A stretch of 64,000 nucleotides of DNA from Ruania albidiflava DSM 18029 (GTDB lineage: Bacteria > Actinomycetota > Actinomycetes > Actinomycetales > Beutenbergiaceae): contig NZ_ATWL01000002.1 of assembly GCF_000421225.1 (NCBI RefSeq), positions 310,001 through 374,000 of the forward strand. The letters are read 5' to 3'. The notes below the pieces were generated by a model. That model ran no database searches and was not told where the DNA came from. It saw nothing but the letters and a program-made list of their open reading frames with translations. The translations under genes were made by a program, and so were the position numbers. Positions 8,184 through 18,120 of the stretch are shown here, one piece after another. Each line of letters opens with the position of its first letter. Positions within the stretch are counted from its first letter, which is position 1.

Positions 8184-10997
8184 GTGGCAAAAGTCCGCGT
8201 CCACGAGCTCGCGAAAGAGCTTGGCGTCGACAGCAAGACCGTGATGGCGAAGCTGAACGAGCTCGGTGAGTTCGTGAAGTCTGCGTCGTCGACCATCGAA
8301 CCGCCGGTCCAGCGCCGGCTGCGGGAAGCGATCCCCGCCAAGACGGAGGCCGAGGAGGCCCCTGCGCAGAAGGCTGCCCCGAAGAAGGCCGCCGCGAGCG
8401 GGCCGAAGCCTGCCCCGAAGAAGCCTGCCGAGCCGGCTGCAGACCAGAAGCCGAAGGCTCCTGCCCCGGCGCCCGAGCAGCCGAAGCCCGGCCCGCAGAA
8501 GGCAGCCGAACCGGCCACACCCGAGGCACCGGCGGCCAAGTCCGACCCGCCGAGCCAGGACCGACCCACACCGACCCCGCCGAAGCCCGGTGCACGTCCC
8601 GGGCCCCGACCCGGTGCCGGCACCGCCCGTCCGGGGAACAACCCGTTCGCCTCCTCTCAGGGGATGCCGCGACCGGGTGCCCCCCGCCCCGGTCAGGGCC
8701 GCGGCGGCGCTCAGGGCCGACCCGGTGGCGGTGGCCCGCGTCCGGGGAACAACCCGTTCGCCTCCTCCCAAGGCATGCCACGGCCCGGCGGCCCACGCCC
8801 AGGCGGTCAGACCCGCTCTGGTGCGGGCGGTGGCCCCCGTCCCGGCGGCGGTCAGGGACGGTCCGGCAGCGGAGCTGCGGGACCGCGTCCAGGCGGTGTG
8901 CGGCCCACACCGGGAATGATGCCCGGACGCAGCTCGGTCGGCCGGCCCGGCGCCCCCACCCGCGGCGGTGGTGGTGGCCGCGGCCGCGGTGGCGGCGGTG
9001 GCGGCGGCTTCGGTCCGCGCCCCGGCGGTGGCTTCGGTGGCCGTGGTCGCGGTGGCCGTGGTAGCACGCAGGGCGCCTTCGGGCGCGCCGGTGGCCGCCC
9101 GGTGCGAGGCCGGAAGTCCAAGCGCGCGAAGCGGCAAGAGTTCGAGCAGCAGTCCGCTCCGTCGATCGGCGGCGTGCAGGTTCCCCGCGGGGACGGCAAC
9201 ACCGTCATCCGGATCCGCGCTGGCGCCTCGCTGGCGGACTTCGGTGACCGGATCGATGCGAACCCTGCGAGCCTGGTCACCGTGCTCTTCCACCTCGGAG
9301 AGATGGCCACGGCGACGCAGTCGCTGGACGAGGACACGTTCCAGACCCTGGGCGCCGAGCTCGGCTACGTGATCGAGATCGTCTCCCCGGAGGACGAGGA
9401 CCGCGAGCTGCTGGAGTCCTTCGACATCGACCTGGCCGCTGAGGAAGCCGCCGAGTCGGACGAGGACCGGACGCCACGGCCGCCGGTGGTGACCGTGATG
9501 GGTCACGTCGACCACGGGAAGACCCGGCTGCTGGACGCGATCCGCAGCACGGACGTGGTCGCCGGCGAGGCCGGTGGTATCACCCAGCACATCGGCGCCT
9601 ACCAGGTGCGTGCTGAGCACGAGGGCGACGAGCGCGCCATCACCTTCATCGACACCCCGGGACACGAAGCGTTCACCGCGATGCGTGCCCGTGGCGCCGA
9701 CGTCACCGATATCGCGATCCTCGTGGTGGCCGCGGACGACGGGGTGATGCCGCAGACCATCGAGGCGCTGAACCACGCCCAGTCGGCGGACGTGCCGGTC
9801 GTGGTCGCGGTCAACAAGGTGGACAAGCCGGAGGCCAACCCGGACAAGATCCGCCAGCAGCTCACCGAGTACAACCTGGTGGCTGAGGAGTACGGCGGCG
9901 AGACCATGTTCGTGGACGTCTCAGCCACCCAGCGTCAGGGCATCGAGGACCTCCTCGAGGCTGTGCTGCTGACCGCGGACGCGGCTCTGGAGCTGCAGGC
10001 GAACCCGGACAAGGACGCACGCGGGGTGGCCATCGAGGCGAACCTGGACAAGGGCCGTGGTGCGGTGGCGACCGTGCTGGTCCAGTCCGGAACCCTGCAC
10101 GTCGGGGACGCGATCGTGGCCGGCACTGCGCACGGACGGGTGCGTGCGATGTTCGACGAGCATGGCGGCACCCTCACCGAGGCGGGCCCTGCCCGTCCGG
10201 TCCAGGTGCTCGGCCTCACGTCCGTCCCGCGCGCCGGTGACACCTTCCTGGTGGCCCCGGACGATCGCACCGCCCGCCAGATCGCGGACAAGCGAGAGGC
10301 CGCTGAACGGGCCGCCACCCTGGCCAAGCGGCGCAAGCGGATCTCCCTGGAGGAGTTCACGCAGGCGCTCGAGCAGGGCAAGGTGGAGACCCTCAACCTG
10401 GTCCTCAAGGGCGATGTGTCCGGTGCCGTCGAGGCACTCGAGGACGCACTGCTGAAGATCGACGTGGGCGAGGAGGTCGACCTGCGGATCATCCACCGCG
10501 GTGTCGGTGCGATCACGCAGAACGACGTGAACCTGGCCACGGTGGACAACGCCGTGATCATCGGCTTCAACGTGCGTCCTGCGGAGCGGGTCGCCGAGAT
10601 CGCCGACCGCGAGGGTGTGGAGATCAAGTACTACTCGGTCATCTACTCCGCGATCGACGACATCGAGAGCGCCCTCAAGGGCATGCTCAAGCCCGAGTTC
10701 GAAGAGGTCCAGCTCGGCACCGCGGAGATCCGTCAGGTGTTCCGGTCCTCGAAGTTCGGCAACATCGCCGGTTCGATCGTGCGTTCGGGCACCATCCGCC
10801 GCAACAGCAAGGCACGCTTGCTGCGCGACGGCGTGGTCGTCGCGGACGACCTGACCGTCTCCTCGCTGCGGCGGGAGAAGGACGATGTCACCGAGGTCCG
10901 TGAGGGCTTCGAGTGCGGTATCAGCCTCGGTCACCGGGACATCACCGAAGGCGACGTCATCGAGACGTTCGAGATGCGCGAGAAGCCGCGCGACTGA
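8184..10997 (+). CDS. infB: Translation initiation factor IF-2
   Basis: GTPase that places initiator tRNA on the 30S subunit and promotes subunit joining. 937 residues. The GTG start follows AGGAGA. Residues 1-50 are the IF2N domain ([26 protein letters not shown]). About 55-310 is a low-complexity linker rich in Pro, Ala, Gly and Arg, longer than in enteric IF-2 but typical of Actinobacteria. The G domain follows: G1 GHVDHGKT at 440-447, G3 DTPGHEAF, G4 [11 protein letters not shown]5 around SATQRQG. Domains II to IV run to the end. The linker contains a duplicated 17-residue peptide (annotated separately). Confidence 0.98.
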   Translation: MAKVRVHELAKELGVDSKTVMAKLNELGEFVKSASSTIEPPVQRRLREAIPAKTEAEEAPAQKAAPKKAAASGPKPAPKKPAEPAADQKPKAPAPAPEQPKPGPQKAAEPATPEAPAAKSDPPSQDRPTPTPPKPGARPGPRPGAGTARPGNNPFASSQGMPRPGAPRPGQGRGGAQGRPGGGGPRPGNNPFASSQGMPRPGGPRPGGQTRSGAGGGPRPGGGQGRSGSGAAGPRPGGVRPTPGMMPGRSSVGRPGAPTRGGGGGRGRGGGGGGGFGPRPGGGFGGRGRGGRGSTQGAFGRAGGRPVRGRKSKRAKRQEFEQQSAPSIGGVQVPRGDGNTVIRIRAGASLADFGDRIDANPASLVTVLFHLGEMATATQSLDEDTFQTLGAELGYVIEIVSPEDEDRELLESFDIDLAAEEAAESDEDRTPRPPVVTVMGHVDHGKTRLLDAIRSTDVVAGEAGGITQHIGAYQVRAEHEGDERAITFIDTPGHEAFTAMRARGADVTDIAILVVAADDGVMPQTIEALNHAQSADVPVVVAVNKVDKPEANPDKIRQQLTEYNLVAEEYGGETMFVDVSATQRQGIEDLLEAVLLTADAALELQANPDKDARGVAIEANLDKGRGAVATVLVQSGTLHVGDAIVAGTAHGRVRAMFDEHGGTLTEAGPARPVQVLGLTSVPRAGDTFLVAPDDRTARQIADKREAAERAATLAKRRKRISLEEFTQALEQGKVETLNLVLKGDVSGAVEALEDALLKIDVGEEVDLRIIHRGVGAITQNDVNLATVDNAVIIGFNVRPAERVAEIADREGVEIKYYSVIYSAIDDIESALKGMLKPEFEEVQLGTAEIRQVFRSSKFGNIAGSIVRSGTIRRNSKARLLRDGVVVADDLTVSSLRREKDDVTEVREGFECGISLGHRDITEGDVIETFEMREKPRD
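8628..8788 (+). repeat. Duplicated 50-bp segment in the infB linker
   Basis: Two near-identical copies, about 8628-8677 and 8739-8788, lie 111 bases (37 codons) apart and encode [17 protein letters not shown] twice. The differences are mostly synonymous. The flanking G/R/P-rich linker also contains many short GGG/PRPGG repeats. Confidence 0.85.
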
Positions 10998-11009
10998 CGT
11001 CTCCCACCA

Positions 11010-11048
11010 CTCGCGCGGGGCAGCACCCCAGGGTCTGTCCCGCGCGAG
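11010..11048 (+). promoter_or_regulatory. Strong hairpin between infB and rbfA
   Basis: CTCGCGCGGG (11010-11019) pairs perfectly with CCCGCGCGAG (11039-11048), and the stem continues inward through a G-U pair and CAG/CTG. No T-tract follows. The next 12 bases (11049-11060, CCTGGTACCAGG) are a perfect palindrome. It may be a terminator with readthrough or an RNA processing site in the infB-rbfA transcript. Confidence 0.6.
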
Positions 11049-11131
11049 CCTGGTACCAGGAACCACCAGCGGCACCTGGGTGCCGCACCCATGCAGGTGG
11101 CGCTGCCACCCCCAGCAGACGAGGACTCTCC

Positions 11132-11635
11132 ATGGCCGACTCTCCGCGCGCCCGCAAGCTGGCCGACGCGATCCAGCAGATCGTGGCCACGATGCTGGAC
11201 ACCAAGATCAAGGACCCGCGGCTCGGGTTCGTGACCGTGACCGACGTGCGGGTGACCGGCGACCTGCAGCACGCCACAGTGTTCTACACCGTGCTCGGCG
11301 ACGAGGATGAACGCGTCTCCTCCGCTGCCGCGCTCGCGTCCGCGAAGGGACTGATCCGCTCCGAGGTGGGGCGGCGCACCGGCGTGCGACTCACCCCGAC
11401 GCTCGAGTTCGTCCCGGACGCGCTGCCGGAGACCGCCGCCCACCTGGAGGACGCACTCCGCAGGGCGGCAGCCGACGACGCGGCTCTGGCCGCCCGGCGT
11501 GCCGGTGCTGCCTACGCCGGCGAGGCCGACCCGTACCGGCGGTCGGCCGAGCCCGACGCGGAGAGCGCGGCCGACCCAGCCGGCGCTGCCAACAGCAGCG
11601 GATCCGACGAGGACGATGACCACCCGCAGCACTGA
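11132..11635 (+). CDS. rbfA: Ribosome-binding factor A
   Basis: Late-stage 30S assembly factor that binds near 16S rRNA helix 1. 167 residues. The KH-like core contains [50 protein letters not shown]. The C-terminal 50 residues are an acidic, Ala-rich extension, common in actinobacterial RbfA. The start MADSPRARK at 11132 has GAGGA upstream. The stop overlaps the first 20 bases of truB, which implies translational coupling. Confidence 0.96.
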   Translation: MADSPRARKLADAIQQIVATMLDTKIKDPRLGFVTVTDVRVTGDLQHATVFYTVLGDEDERVSSAAALASAKGLIRSEVGRRTGVRLTPTLEFVPDALPETAAHLEDALRRAAADDAALAARRAGAAYAGEADPYRRSAEPDAESAADPAGAANSSGSDEDDDHPQH

Positions 11636-12530
11636 CGTGCGCCGGGACGGACTGGTCCTGGTGGACAAGCCCGCCGGCTGGACGAGCCACGACGTGGTCG
11701 CCCGGATGCGGCGGCTGGCCGGGACCCGCAAGGTCGGCCACGCAGGAACGCTGGACCCGATGGCTACCGGTCTGCTCGTGCTCGGTGTGAACCGCGCCAC
11801 CCGCTTGCTCACCTACCTGGTCGGTGCGGACAAGACCTACACCGCGACCGTGCGGCTGGGCCAGGAGACGATCACCGACGACGCCGAGGGGGAGGTCACC
11901 CGCTCCCGGGGGACCGGCGACCAGGGCGACCTGACCGCCCGGGTGGGCTCCGCCGTCGCGGACCTGACCGGAGCCATCCAGCAGGTGCCCAGCGCGGTCA
12001 GCGCCATCAAGGTGGACGGACAGCGTTCCTACGCCCGGGTGCGCGCCGGTCAGGACGTGGCGCTACCGGCCCGACCGGTCACCGTGCACTCCCTCGACAT
12101 CTGCGCCACCCGTCCCGCCCTCGCGGCCGATGGCACCTCGGTGCTGGACGTGGACGTGCGGGTGGCGTGCTCCTCCGGCACCTATGTGCGCGCGCTGGCC
12201 CGCGACCTGGGCGAGACCCTCGGCACCGGTGGGCACCTGACCGTGCTGCGCCGGCACCGGGTCGGCCCGTTCGACGTCGCAGCAGCCCGCACGCTCTGCC
12301 AGCATGCCGACCAGCTGGAGCTGGTCAGCGTCACCGAGGTGCTCCGCGCCGCTTTCCCGGCTCGGGTGCTGGACGAGGACGAGGCCCGTGCTGTGCGCTA
12401 CGGGCAGCGACTCGGCCCGAGCGGCCGGGACGAGGTGGTGGCCGCGTTCGACCCGGCCGGGCAGGGTATCGCGCTGCTCACCGACGAGGTCGGCCGGGCC
12501 CGCCCGGTCCTGGTGCTGGACCCGGCCTGA
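11616..12530 (+). CDS. truB: tRNA pseudouridine(55) synthase
   Basis: Makes pseudouridine 55 in the T-loop of tRNAs. 304 residues. [23 protein letters not shown] and the catalytic block [18 protein letters not shown] (catalytic Asp in GTLDP) are present, followed by [21 protein letters not shown] and a C-terminal PUA-like segment. The start ATG 11616 lies within the end of rbfA, with GACGAGGA ahead of it. It heads into a 308-base stretch without an annotated complete gene. Confidence 0.97.
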   Translation: MTTRSTDVRRDGLVLVDKPAGWTSHDVVARMRRLAGTRKVGHAGTLDPMATGLLVLGVNRATRLLTYLVGADKTYTATVRLGQETITDDAEGEVTRSRGTGDQGDLTARVGSAVADLTGAIQQVPSAVSAIKVDGQRSYARVRAGQDVALPARPVTVHSLDICATRPALAADGTSVLDVDVRVACSSGTYVRALARDLGETLGTGGHLTVLRRHRVGPFDVAAARTLCQHADQLELVSVTEVLRAAFPARVLDEDEARAVRYGQRLGPSGRDEVVAAFDPAGQGIALLTDEVGRARPVLVLDPA

Positions 12531-12571
12531 CAGCGGCCCACCCGCTGCCACCTGCCGGTACCATCAGGGCC

Positions 12572-12727
12572 AGCACCGGGAGGCGAGGGGGAGCGCAGGC
12601 TTCGGGGACCGCAGACGAGCGCATCGCCGAGCTGCTCGCCGACACCCAGCCTGCCCCGACCGAGGACCCGGAGGATCCCGCGACGTTCGCGGCGAACCGC
12701 CGCGTGGAGATCGGCTACTCCGGCTGA
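12572..12727 (+). pseudogene. Coding-like small frame without a start codon (51 codons)
   Basis: From 12605 to the TGA at 12725-12727 the frame encodes GTADERIAELLADTQPAPTE then DPEDPATFAANRRVEIGYSG. Nearly every third position is G or C and the composition is acidic and balanced, unlike the Arg/Pro-rich shadow frames nearby. No ATG, GTG or TTG exists in this frame after truB. A TACCAT hexamer at 12559-12564 is followed, after 7 bases, by an in-frame AGC at 12572, where a leaderless start codon would be expected. The ending AANRRVEI recalls the end of OmpA-like domains, but 50 residues are too few to assign. It may be a start-lost gene, a relic, or a non-canonical start. Confidence 0.4.
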
Positions 12728-12763
12728 CATCGGCGGACTCACCGAGAGGCAAGTTCGCGCGAT

Positions 12764-12803
12764 CGGTGGCGCAGTGGCACTCTTGGCAGCGGCTGCGCCA
12801 CCG
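12764..12803 (+). promoter_or_regulatory. Hairpin upstream of ribF
   Basis: CGGTGGCGCAG (12764-12774) pairs perfectly with CTGCGCCACCG (12793-12803) around an 18-nt loop. It ends 35 bases before the ribF GTG. No T-tract follows. It does not resemble the conserved FMN riboswitch core. Confidence 0.55.
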
Positions 12804-12838
12804 GCACGCGGCCGGAGGACGAGGAGATCGGAGCGTAG

Positions 12839-13819
12839 GTGCAACGCTGGTACGGGCTCGAGCAGGTTCCCGCCGACCTGGCTGGCAGCGTCGTCACCAT
12901 CGGCAACTTCGACGGTGTGCACCTCGGCCACCAGGCAGTGCTCGCCGAGGTGATCGCCACCGCCCGTGAGCTCGACGTCCCCGCGGTCGCGCTCACCTTC
13001 GACCCGCACCCCGCACAGGTGCACCGGCCGCAGGACGCCCCCGAGCTGCTCACCGGGCTCGCGGACCGGTTGGACCTGCTGGCGCAGACCGGGCTGGACG
13101 CCACCCTGGTGGTGGAGTACACCCTCGAGTTCGCCGCTCAGGATCCAGAGGAGTTCGTCCGTCGCTACCTCGTCGGGGCGCTGGCCGTGCGGGCTGTGGT
13201 GGTCGGCCAGGACGTGCGGTTCGGCGCTGACAACTCCGGCGACCGGGCCACCATGACCGAGCTCGGCCGCCGCTGGGGCTTCGAGGTGCGCATCGCTGCC
13301 GACGTGGGTGAGGACACCGCCCGCCGGTGGTCCTCCACCTGGGTGCGGGAGCTGCTCGCGGGTGGGGACTGCGCCGGCGCCACCCGGGTGCTCGGCCGGC
13401 CGCACCGGATGCGCGGGCAGGTGGTGCACGGGGAGGCGCGTGGCCGGCTGCTCGGCTTCCCGACGGCGAACCTCGCCACCACTGCGACCGGCACCATCCC
13501 CGCAGACGGGGTGTACGCGGGGTGGTTGGTGCGTGCCGACCAGGCCGAGCCGGTGCGGATGCCCGCCGCGATCTCCATCGGCACCAACCCGACGTTCGAC
13601 GGACAGGTGCGTCAGGTGGAGGCCCATGTGCTCGGCCGCACGGACCTGGACCTGTACGAGCAGGAGGTCGTGGTCGAGTTCGTCCGGCGGTTGCGCCCCA
13701 CGCTCCGGTTCGACGGGGTGGAGCCACTGGTGGCGCAGATGCGCCAGGACGTGCTCGATGCCGCCGATGCCCTCGGTGTGGACCGGCCCACGGTGCTGCC
13801 GGCGCTGGGTCAGCCCTGA
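12839..13819 (+). CDS. ribF: Bifunctional riboflavin kinase/FAD synthetase
   Basis: Converts riboflavin to FMN and FMN to FAD. 326 residues. The N-terminal adenylyltransferase domain has [21 protein letters not shown] (HxGH-type nucleotide-binding motif) and the C-terminal kinase domain has [14 protein letters not shown] (PTAN motif) and [19 protein letters not shown]. The GTG start gives [11 protein letters not shown], typical of the family. It sits in its usual place between truB and rpsO. Confidence 0.97.
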   Translation: MQRWYGLEQVPADLAGSVVTIGNFDGVHLGHQAVLAEVIATARELDVPAVALTFDPHPAQVHRPQDAPELLTGLADRLDLLAQTGLDATLVVEYTLEFAAQDPEEFVRRYLVGALAVRAVVVGQDVRFGADNSGDRATMTELGRRWGFEVRIAADVGEDTARRWSSTWVRELLAGGDCAGATRVLGRPHRMRGQVVHGEARGRLLGFPTANLATTATGTIPADGVYAGWLVRADQAEPVRMPAAISIGTNPTFDGQVRQVEAHVLGRTDLDLYEQEVVVEFVRRLRPTLRFDGVEPLVAQMRQDVLDAADALGVDRPTVLPALGQP

Positions 13820-13873
13820 GGTCGGCGACCCAGGTCACACCATGGCGCCGACCGGAAGATCACGGGGCGGTGG

Positions 13874-13879
13874 TAACCT
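13874..13879 (+). promoter_or_regulatory. Candidate -10 of rpsO
   Basis: TAACCT lies 89 bases before the rpsO start in an otherwise non-coding spacer. No convincing -35 is visible, so confidence is low. Confidence 0.35.
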
Positions 13880-13968
13880 GGTGCAGCCGTCAGATCGGCC
13901 GCGGATGCGTCATGCCCGGGTGGACATGCCCCGGTGCTCCGCGCAACGACATCACTGAAGGAGAACCG

Positions 13969-14238
13969 TTGGCCCTCGAGTCCACCGTCAAGCAGCAGAT
14001 CATCGCCGAGTACGCCACGCACGAGGGCGACACCGGATCCCCTGAGGTCCAGGTGGCCCTGCTCACGCAGCGCATCAAGGGCCTCACCGAGCACTTCAAG
14101 GAGCACCAGCACGACCACCACTCGCGTCGTGGGCTGCTGCTCCTGGTCGGCCAGCGCCGTCGTCTGCTCAAGCACCTGCGGGAGACCGACATCGAGCGCT
14201 ACCGCTCGCTGATCGACCGTCTCGGCCTGCGCCGCTGA
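13969..14238 (+). CDS. rpsO: 30S ribosomal protein S15
   Basis: Primary 16S rRNA-binding protein of the central domain. 89 residues, exactly the usual length. The conserved blocks are [49 protein letters not shown] and [13 protein letters not shown]. The start is TTG at 13969 (then ALESTVKQQ) with GAAGGAG at 13957-13963. No ATG or GTG fits. A strong hairpin follows the stop before pnp. Confidence 0.97.
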   Translation: MALESTVKQQIIAEYATHEGDTGSPEVQVALLTQRIKGLTEHFKEHQHDHHSRRGLLLLVGQRRRLLKHLRETDIERYRSLIDRLGLRR

Positions 14239-14246
14239 CCTGACCG

Positions 14247-14274
14247 CCGGCTCGGACCCCTAGGTCCGGGCCGG
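14247..14274 (+). terminator. Hairpin after rpsO (attenuator or terminator)
   Basis: CCGGCTCGGACC (14247-14258), loop CCTA, GGTCCGGGCCGG (14263-14274): 12 pairs including one G-U, followed only by a weak TTCGTC. It starts 8 bases after the rpsO stop. Confidence 0.65.
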
Positions 14275-14474
14275 TTCGTCATGCAGGTGCAGGACCCCGG
14301 GCGGACCAACCAGGCCGACCCGGCTGACAACTTCATCGCACAACTGCACACCGTTTTCCTACCCACAGCCGCGGACGCCGATGGTCCTCGGTAGTGGCCT
14401 CCGGACCAGCACCGGTCCGTGGGCCTCGATCGATGACCGCCGGGCCGCGACGAGATCACCAAAGGAGGGCACCC

Positions 14475-16691
14475 GTGGAGGGTCCCGAGATCAAGTTCGC
14501 CGAAGCCGTCATCGACAACGGTTCCTTCGGCACCCGTACCGTCCGGTTCGAGACCGGTCGGATCGCCAAGCAGGCCTCCGGTTCGGCCGTGGCCTACCTG
14601 GACGAGGACACCATGGTCCTGTCCACCACCACCGCCGGCAAGCACCCGAAGGACCACTTCGACTTCTTCCCGCTCACCGTCGACGTCGAAGAGCGCCAGT
14701 ACGCGGCCGGGAAGATCCCGGGTTCGTTCTTCCGCCGGGAGGGACGCCCGTCCACGGAGGCCATCCTGGCCTGCCGCCTGATCGACCGCCCGCTGCGCCC
14801 GCTGTTCGTCAAGGGCCTGCGCAACGAGGTGCAGGTGGTGGAGACCGTGCTGGCCATCCACCCCGACGACGCCTACGACGTGCTCGCCATCAACGGGGCA
14901 TCGATGTCCACCCAGATCTCCGGCCTGCCGTTCTCCGGTCCGGTAGGGGCCACCCGCATCGCCCTGGTGGACGGGCAGTGGGTCGCCTTCCCGCGCTACA
15001 GCGAGCTGGAGCGTGCGGTGTTCGCCATGGTCGTCGCAGGGCGTGTGGTGCCCGGTGAGGACGGCACCGAGGACGTCGCCATCGCGATGATCGAGGCCGA
15101 GGCCACGGACCACGCCTGGACGCTGATCAAGGACCAGGGCGTGACCGCCCCCACCGAAGAGGTCGTCGCCCAGGGCTTGGAGGCGTCGAAGAAGTTCATC
15201 CGTGTGCTCGTCGAGGCCCAGCGTGAGCTGGCCGGGCAGACCGCCAAGGACGTGCAGGAGTTCCCGCTCTTCCCGGACTACGCCGACGACGCCTACGCCG
15301 CTGTGGAGGCGGACGTCGCCGAGAGCCTCAACGAAGCACTGTCCATCGCCGGCAAGGCCGAGCGCGAGGCTCGTATGGACGAGATCAAGGACCAGATGCT
15401 CGGGGCTCTGCAGGAGGGCTTCGACGGCCGGGAGAAGGAGCTGTCGGCCGCCTACCGTGCCGTGACCAAGAAGCTGATCCGCAAGCGCATCCTCACCGAC
15501 TCCTTCCGTATCGACGGTCGCGGCCTGCGGGACATCCGCCCGCTGTCCGCCGAGGTGGAGGTCATCCCGCGGGTGCACGGCTCGGCACTGTTCGAGCGTG
15601 GTGAGACCCAGATCCTGGGCGTGACCACGCTGAACATGCTGAAGATGGAGCAGCAGCTGGACACCCTCTCCCCGCAGACCCGCAAGCGGTACATGCACAA
15701 CTACAACTTCCCGCCCTACTCCACCGGAGAGACCGGCCGGGTGGGCAGCCCGAAGCGCCGCGAGGTCGGCCACGGTGCCCTCGCCGAACGCGCCCTGCTG
15801 CCGGTCCTGCCGGGCCGCGAGGAGTTCCCGTACGCGATCCGCCAGGTCTCCGAGGCCCTCGGCTCCAACGGGTCCACCTCGATGGGTTCGGTGTGCGCCT
15901 CCACCCTGTCGCTGCTGAACGCCGGTGTGCCGCTGCGCGCCCCGGTCGCCGGTATCGCCATGGGTCTGGTCTCGGACACCATTGACGGGAAGACCGAGTA
16001 TGCGGCCCTGACCGACATCCTCGGTGCCGAGGACGCCTTCGGCGACATGGACTTCAAGGTCGCTGGCACCAGAGAGTTCGTCACGGCGATCCAGCTGGAC
16101 ACCAAGCTGGACGGCATCCCGGCGCACGTGCTCACCGGTGCTCTCAACCAGGCCCGTGAGGCCCGGCTGCACATCCTGGACGTGATGGCTGCCGCCATCG
16201 AGGTCCCGGACGAGATGGCGCCGACCGCGCCGCGGGTGATCACCGTGCAGGTCCCGGTCGCCAAGATCGGTGAGGTCATCGGCCCCAAGGGCAAGATGAT
16301 CAACCAGATCCAGGAGGACACCGGCGCCGACATCACCATCGAGGACGACGGCACCGTGTACATCGGCGCAGTCGACGGCCCCTCCGCCGAGGCGGCGCGG
16401 CAGGCGATCAACGCGATCGCCAACCCGCAGATGCCCGAGGTGGGGGAGCGGTTCATCGGCACGGTGGTGAAGATCATGTCCTTCGGTGCCTTCGTGTCCC
16501 TGTCCCCGGGCAAGGACGGTCTGCTGCACATCTCGCAGATCCGCAAGCTGGTGGGTGGCAAGCGCATCGAGAGCGTGGAGGACGTGCTCTCTGTCGGGCA
16601 GAAGATCGAGGTGGAGCTCGCCGAGATCGACGACCGCGGCAAGCTCTCCCTGCACGTGGTCACCGAAGAGCCGGCGACCTCCGGCGCCTGA
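14475..16691 (+). CDS. pnp: Polyribonucleotide nucleotidyltransferase (PNPase)/GPSI
   Basis: 3'-5' phosphorolytic exoribonuclease and RNA-tailing enzyme. 738 residues. Two RNase PH-like domains (about 10-230 and 330-560) flank a helical domain. KH ([32 protein letters not shown]) and S1 ([33 protein letters not shown]) domains follow. The GTG start at 14475 is chosen because AAAGGAGGG (14461-14469) precedes it and the product begins [16 protein letters not shown], as in other actinobacterial PNPases. The M16 protease gene starts 7 bases after its stop. Confidence 0.98.
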   Translation: MEGPEIKFAEAVIDNGSFGTRTVRFETGRIAKQASGSAVAYLDEDTMVLSTTTAGKHPKDHFDFFPLTVDVEERQYAAGKIPGSFFRREGRPSTEAILACRLIDRPLRPLFVKGLRNEVQVVETVLAIHPDDAYDVLAINGASMSTQISGLPFSGPVGATRIALVDGQWVAFPRYSELERAVFAMVVAGRVVPGEDGTEDVAIAMIEAEATDHAWTLIKDQGVTAPTEEVVAQGLEASKKFIRVLVEAQRELAGQTAKDVQEFPLFPDYADDAYAAVEADVAESLNEALSIAGKAEREARMDEIKDQMLGALQEGFDGREKELSAAYRAVTKKLIRKRILTDSFRIDGRGLRDIRPLSAEVEVIPRVHGSALFERGETQILGVTTLNMLKMEQQLDTLSPQTRKRYMHNYNFPPYSTGETGRVGSPKRREVGHGALAERALLPVLPGREEFPYAIRQVSEALGSNGSTSMGSVCASTLSLLNAGVPLRAPVAGIAMGLVSDTIDGKTEYAALTDILGAEDAFGDMDFKVAGTREFVTAIQLDTKLDGIPAHVLTGALNQAREARLHILDVMAAAIEVPDEMAPTAPRVITVQVPVAKIGEVIGPKGKMINQIQEDTGADITIEDDGTVYIGAVDGPSAEAARQAINAIANPQMPEVGERFIGTVVKIMSFGAFVSLSPGKDGLLHISQIRKLVGGKRIESVEDVLSVGQKIEVELAEIDDRGKLSLHVVTEEPATSGA

Positions 16692-16697
16692 GCGCTC

Positions 16698-18077
16698 GTG
16701 CCACAGCTGCCGTTGGGCCCGGCGGGAACACCGGGCGCAGAAGTACGTATCGACACCGGTGCCGGCGCCGAGGTGCGCCGCTCGGTGCTGCCCGGCGGCA
16801 TCCGGGTGCTGACCGAGTCGATGCCCGGTCAGCGCTCAGCCACGTTCGGTGCCTGGGTGGCCGTCGGATCTCGCGACGAGACCGACGGCCACCACGGCTC
16901 CACACACTTCCTGGAGCACCTGCTGTTCAAGGGCACGCCGACCCGGGACGCGATGGCGATCGCCTCCGCGTTCGACGCTGTCGGAGGTGAGGCGAACGCC
17001 GCCACCGGCAAGGAGCACACCTGCTACTACGCGCGGGTGCTGGACGCGGACGTGCCGATGGCTACCGACGTGATCGTCGACATGGTCACCTCCGCACTGC
17101 TGGACGAGGGGGAGTTCACCAGCGAGCGCCAGGTGATCCTCGAAGAGCTCGCGATGACCGAGGACGACCCGGGTGACGTCGCACACGAACGGTTCGCCGA
17201 GCAGGTCTTCGGAACCCACCCCCTGGGCCGCCCGATCGGCGGCACCCCTGCGACCATCGAGGCAGTGCCACGCTCGGCGGTCTACGAGCACTACCAGCGC
17301 ACCTACACGCCGTCCGAGCTGGTGGTCACGGCCGCCGGCGGTGTCGACCACGACGCGCTCTGCGAGCAGGTGCTCGCAGGCGTGCGCCGCGGCGGCTGGA
17401 CCCTGGACGAGACCGCCCACCCGGCAGCCCGACGCGCCAACGGCGACCCGTTCACTGCGGCCCCCGCAGCCGGTCCTGGGATGCCCAGCACCGGCAGCGC
17501 CCAGACCGTGCGGCGCAGCACCGAGCAGGCGAACATCCTGCTCGGCGGCTTCGGCCTGGCCGGCAACGACGACCGGCGCTTCGCGCTCACCGTGCTGAAC
17601 GCCGTCCTGGGCGGCTCGATGAGCTCTCGACTGTTCCAGGAGGTGCGGGAGAAACGCGGCCTGGCCTACGCCGTCTTCTCCTTCGGTTCAGCGTTCGCCG
17701 ACGCCGGTATGTTCGGCCTGTACGCTGGCTGCGCACCGGGAAAGGTGACCCAGGTGGTCGAGCTGCTCGACGAGCAGTGGCAGCTGTTGGCCTCCGAGCC
17801 GATGGGGGAGGAGGAGCTGGCGCGCGGCATCGGGCAGATGTGCGGGGCGCTGGTGCTCGGCCTGGAGGACACCAGCTCACGGATGTCCCGGCTCGGTCGC
17901 AGCGAGATCACCACCGGTGAGTTCCTCACCATCCAGGAGAGCCTGGCCCGGCTGCGAGCGGTCACCGCTGAGGACGTGCGTTCCCTGGCTGCCGACCTGT
18001 ACGCCCAACCGCGGCACCTGACCGTGGTCGGCCCGTTCGACGAGGACATCGCAGCCGCCGCGCTGCCCACTCGCTGA
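16698..18077 (+). CDS. M16 family zinc peptidase (pitrilysin/PepR type)
   Basis: Predicted zinc metallopeptidase, 459 residues, with two homologous halves. The active site is the inverted motif H70-F-L-E73-H74 in DGHHGSTHFLEHLLFKGT, and the distal zinc ligand is Glu150 in ERQVILEELAM, the standard 76-residue spacing. The inactive second half has the R/Y-type sequence VREKRGLAYAVFSFGSAFAD. The GTG start lies 7 bases after the pnp stop, so the two genes should be cotranscribed, as in most Actinobacteria. Substrates are not known from sequence. Confidence 0.95.
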   Translation: MPQLPLGPAGTPGAEVRIDTGAGAEVRRSVLPGGIRVLTESMPGQRSATFGAWVAVGSRDETDGHHGSTHFLEHLLFKGTPTRDAMAIASAFDAVGGEANAATGKEHTCYYARVLDADVPMATDVIVDMVTSALLDEGEFTSERQVILEELAMTEDDPGDVAHERFAEQVFGTHPLGRPIGGTPATIEAVPRSAVYEHYQRTYTPSELVVTAAGGVDHDALCEQVLAGVRRGGWTLDETAHPAARRANGDPFTAAPAAGPGMPSTGSAQTVRRSTEQANILLGGFGLAGNDDRRFALTVLNAVLGGSMSSRLFQEVREKRGLAYAVFSFGSAFADAGMFGLYAGCAPGKVTQVVELLDEQWQLLASEPMGEEELARGIGQMCGALVLGLEDTSSRMSRLGRSEITTGEFLTIQESLARLRAVTAEDVRSLAADLYAQPRHLTVVGPFDEDIAAAALPTR

Positions 18078-18120
18078 GCAGGCTGTCGGCACCGGCTGGC
18101 CCGCCGCTACCCTGGCGGGT

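Noticed and set aside
12764-12803. tRNA gene or FMN riboswitch before ribF
   Set aside because: No cloverleaf arms or CCA end can be drawn, and none of the conserved RFN loop sequences is present. It is a simple hairpin.
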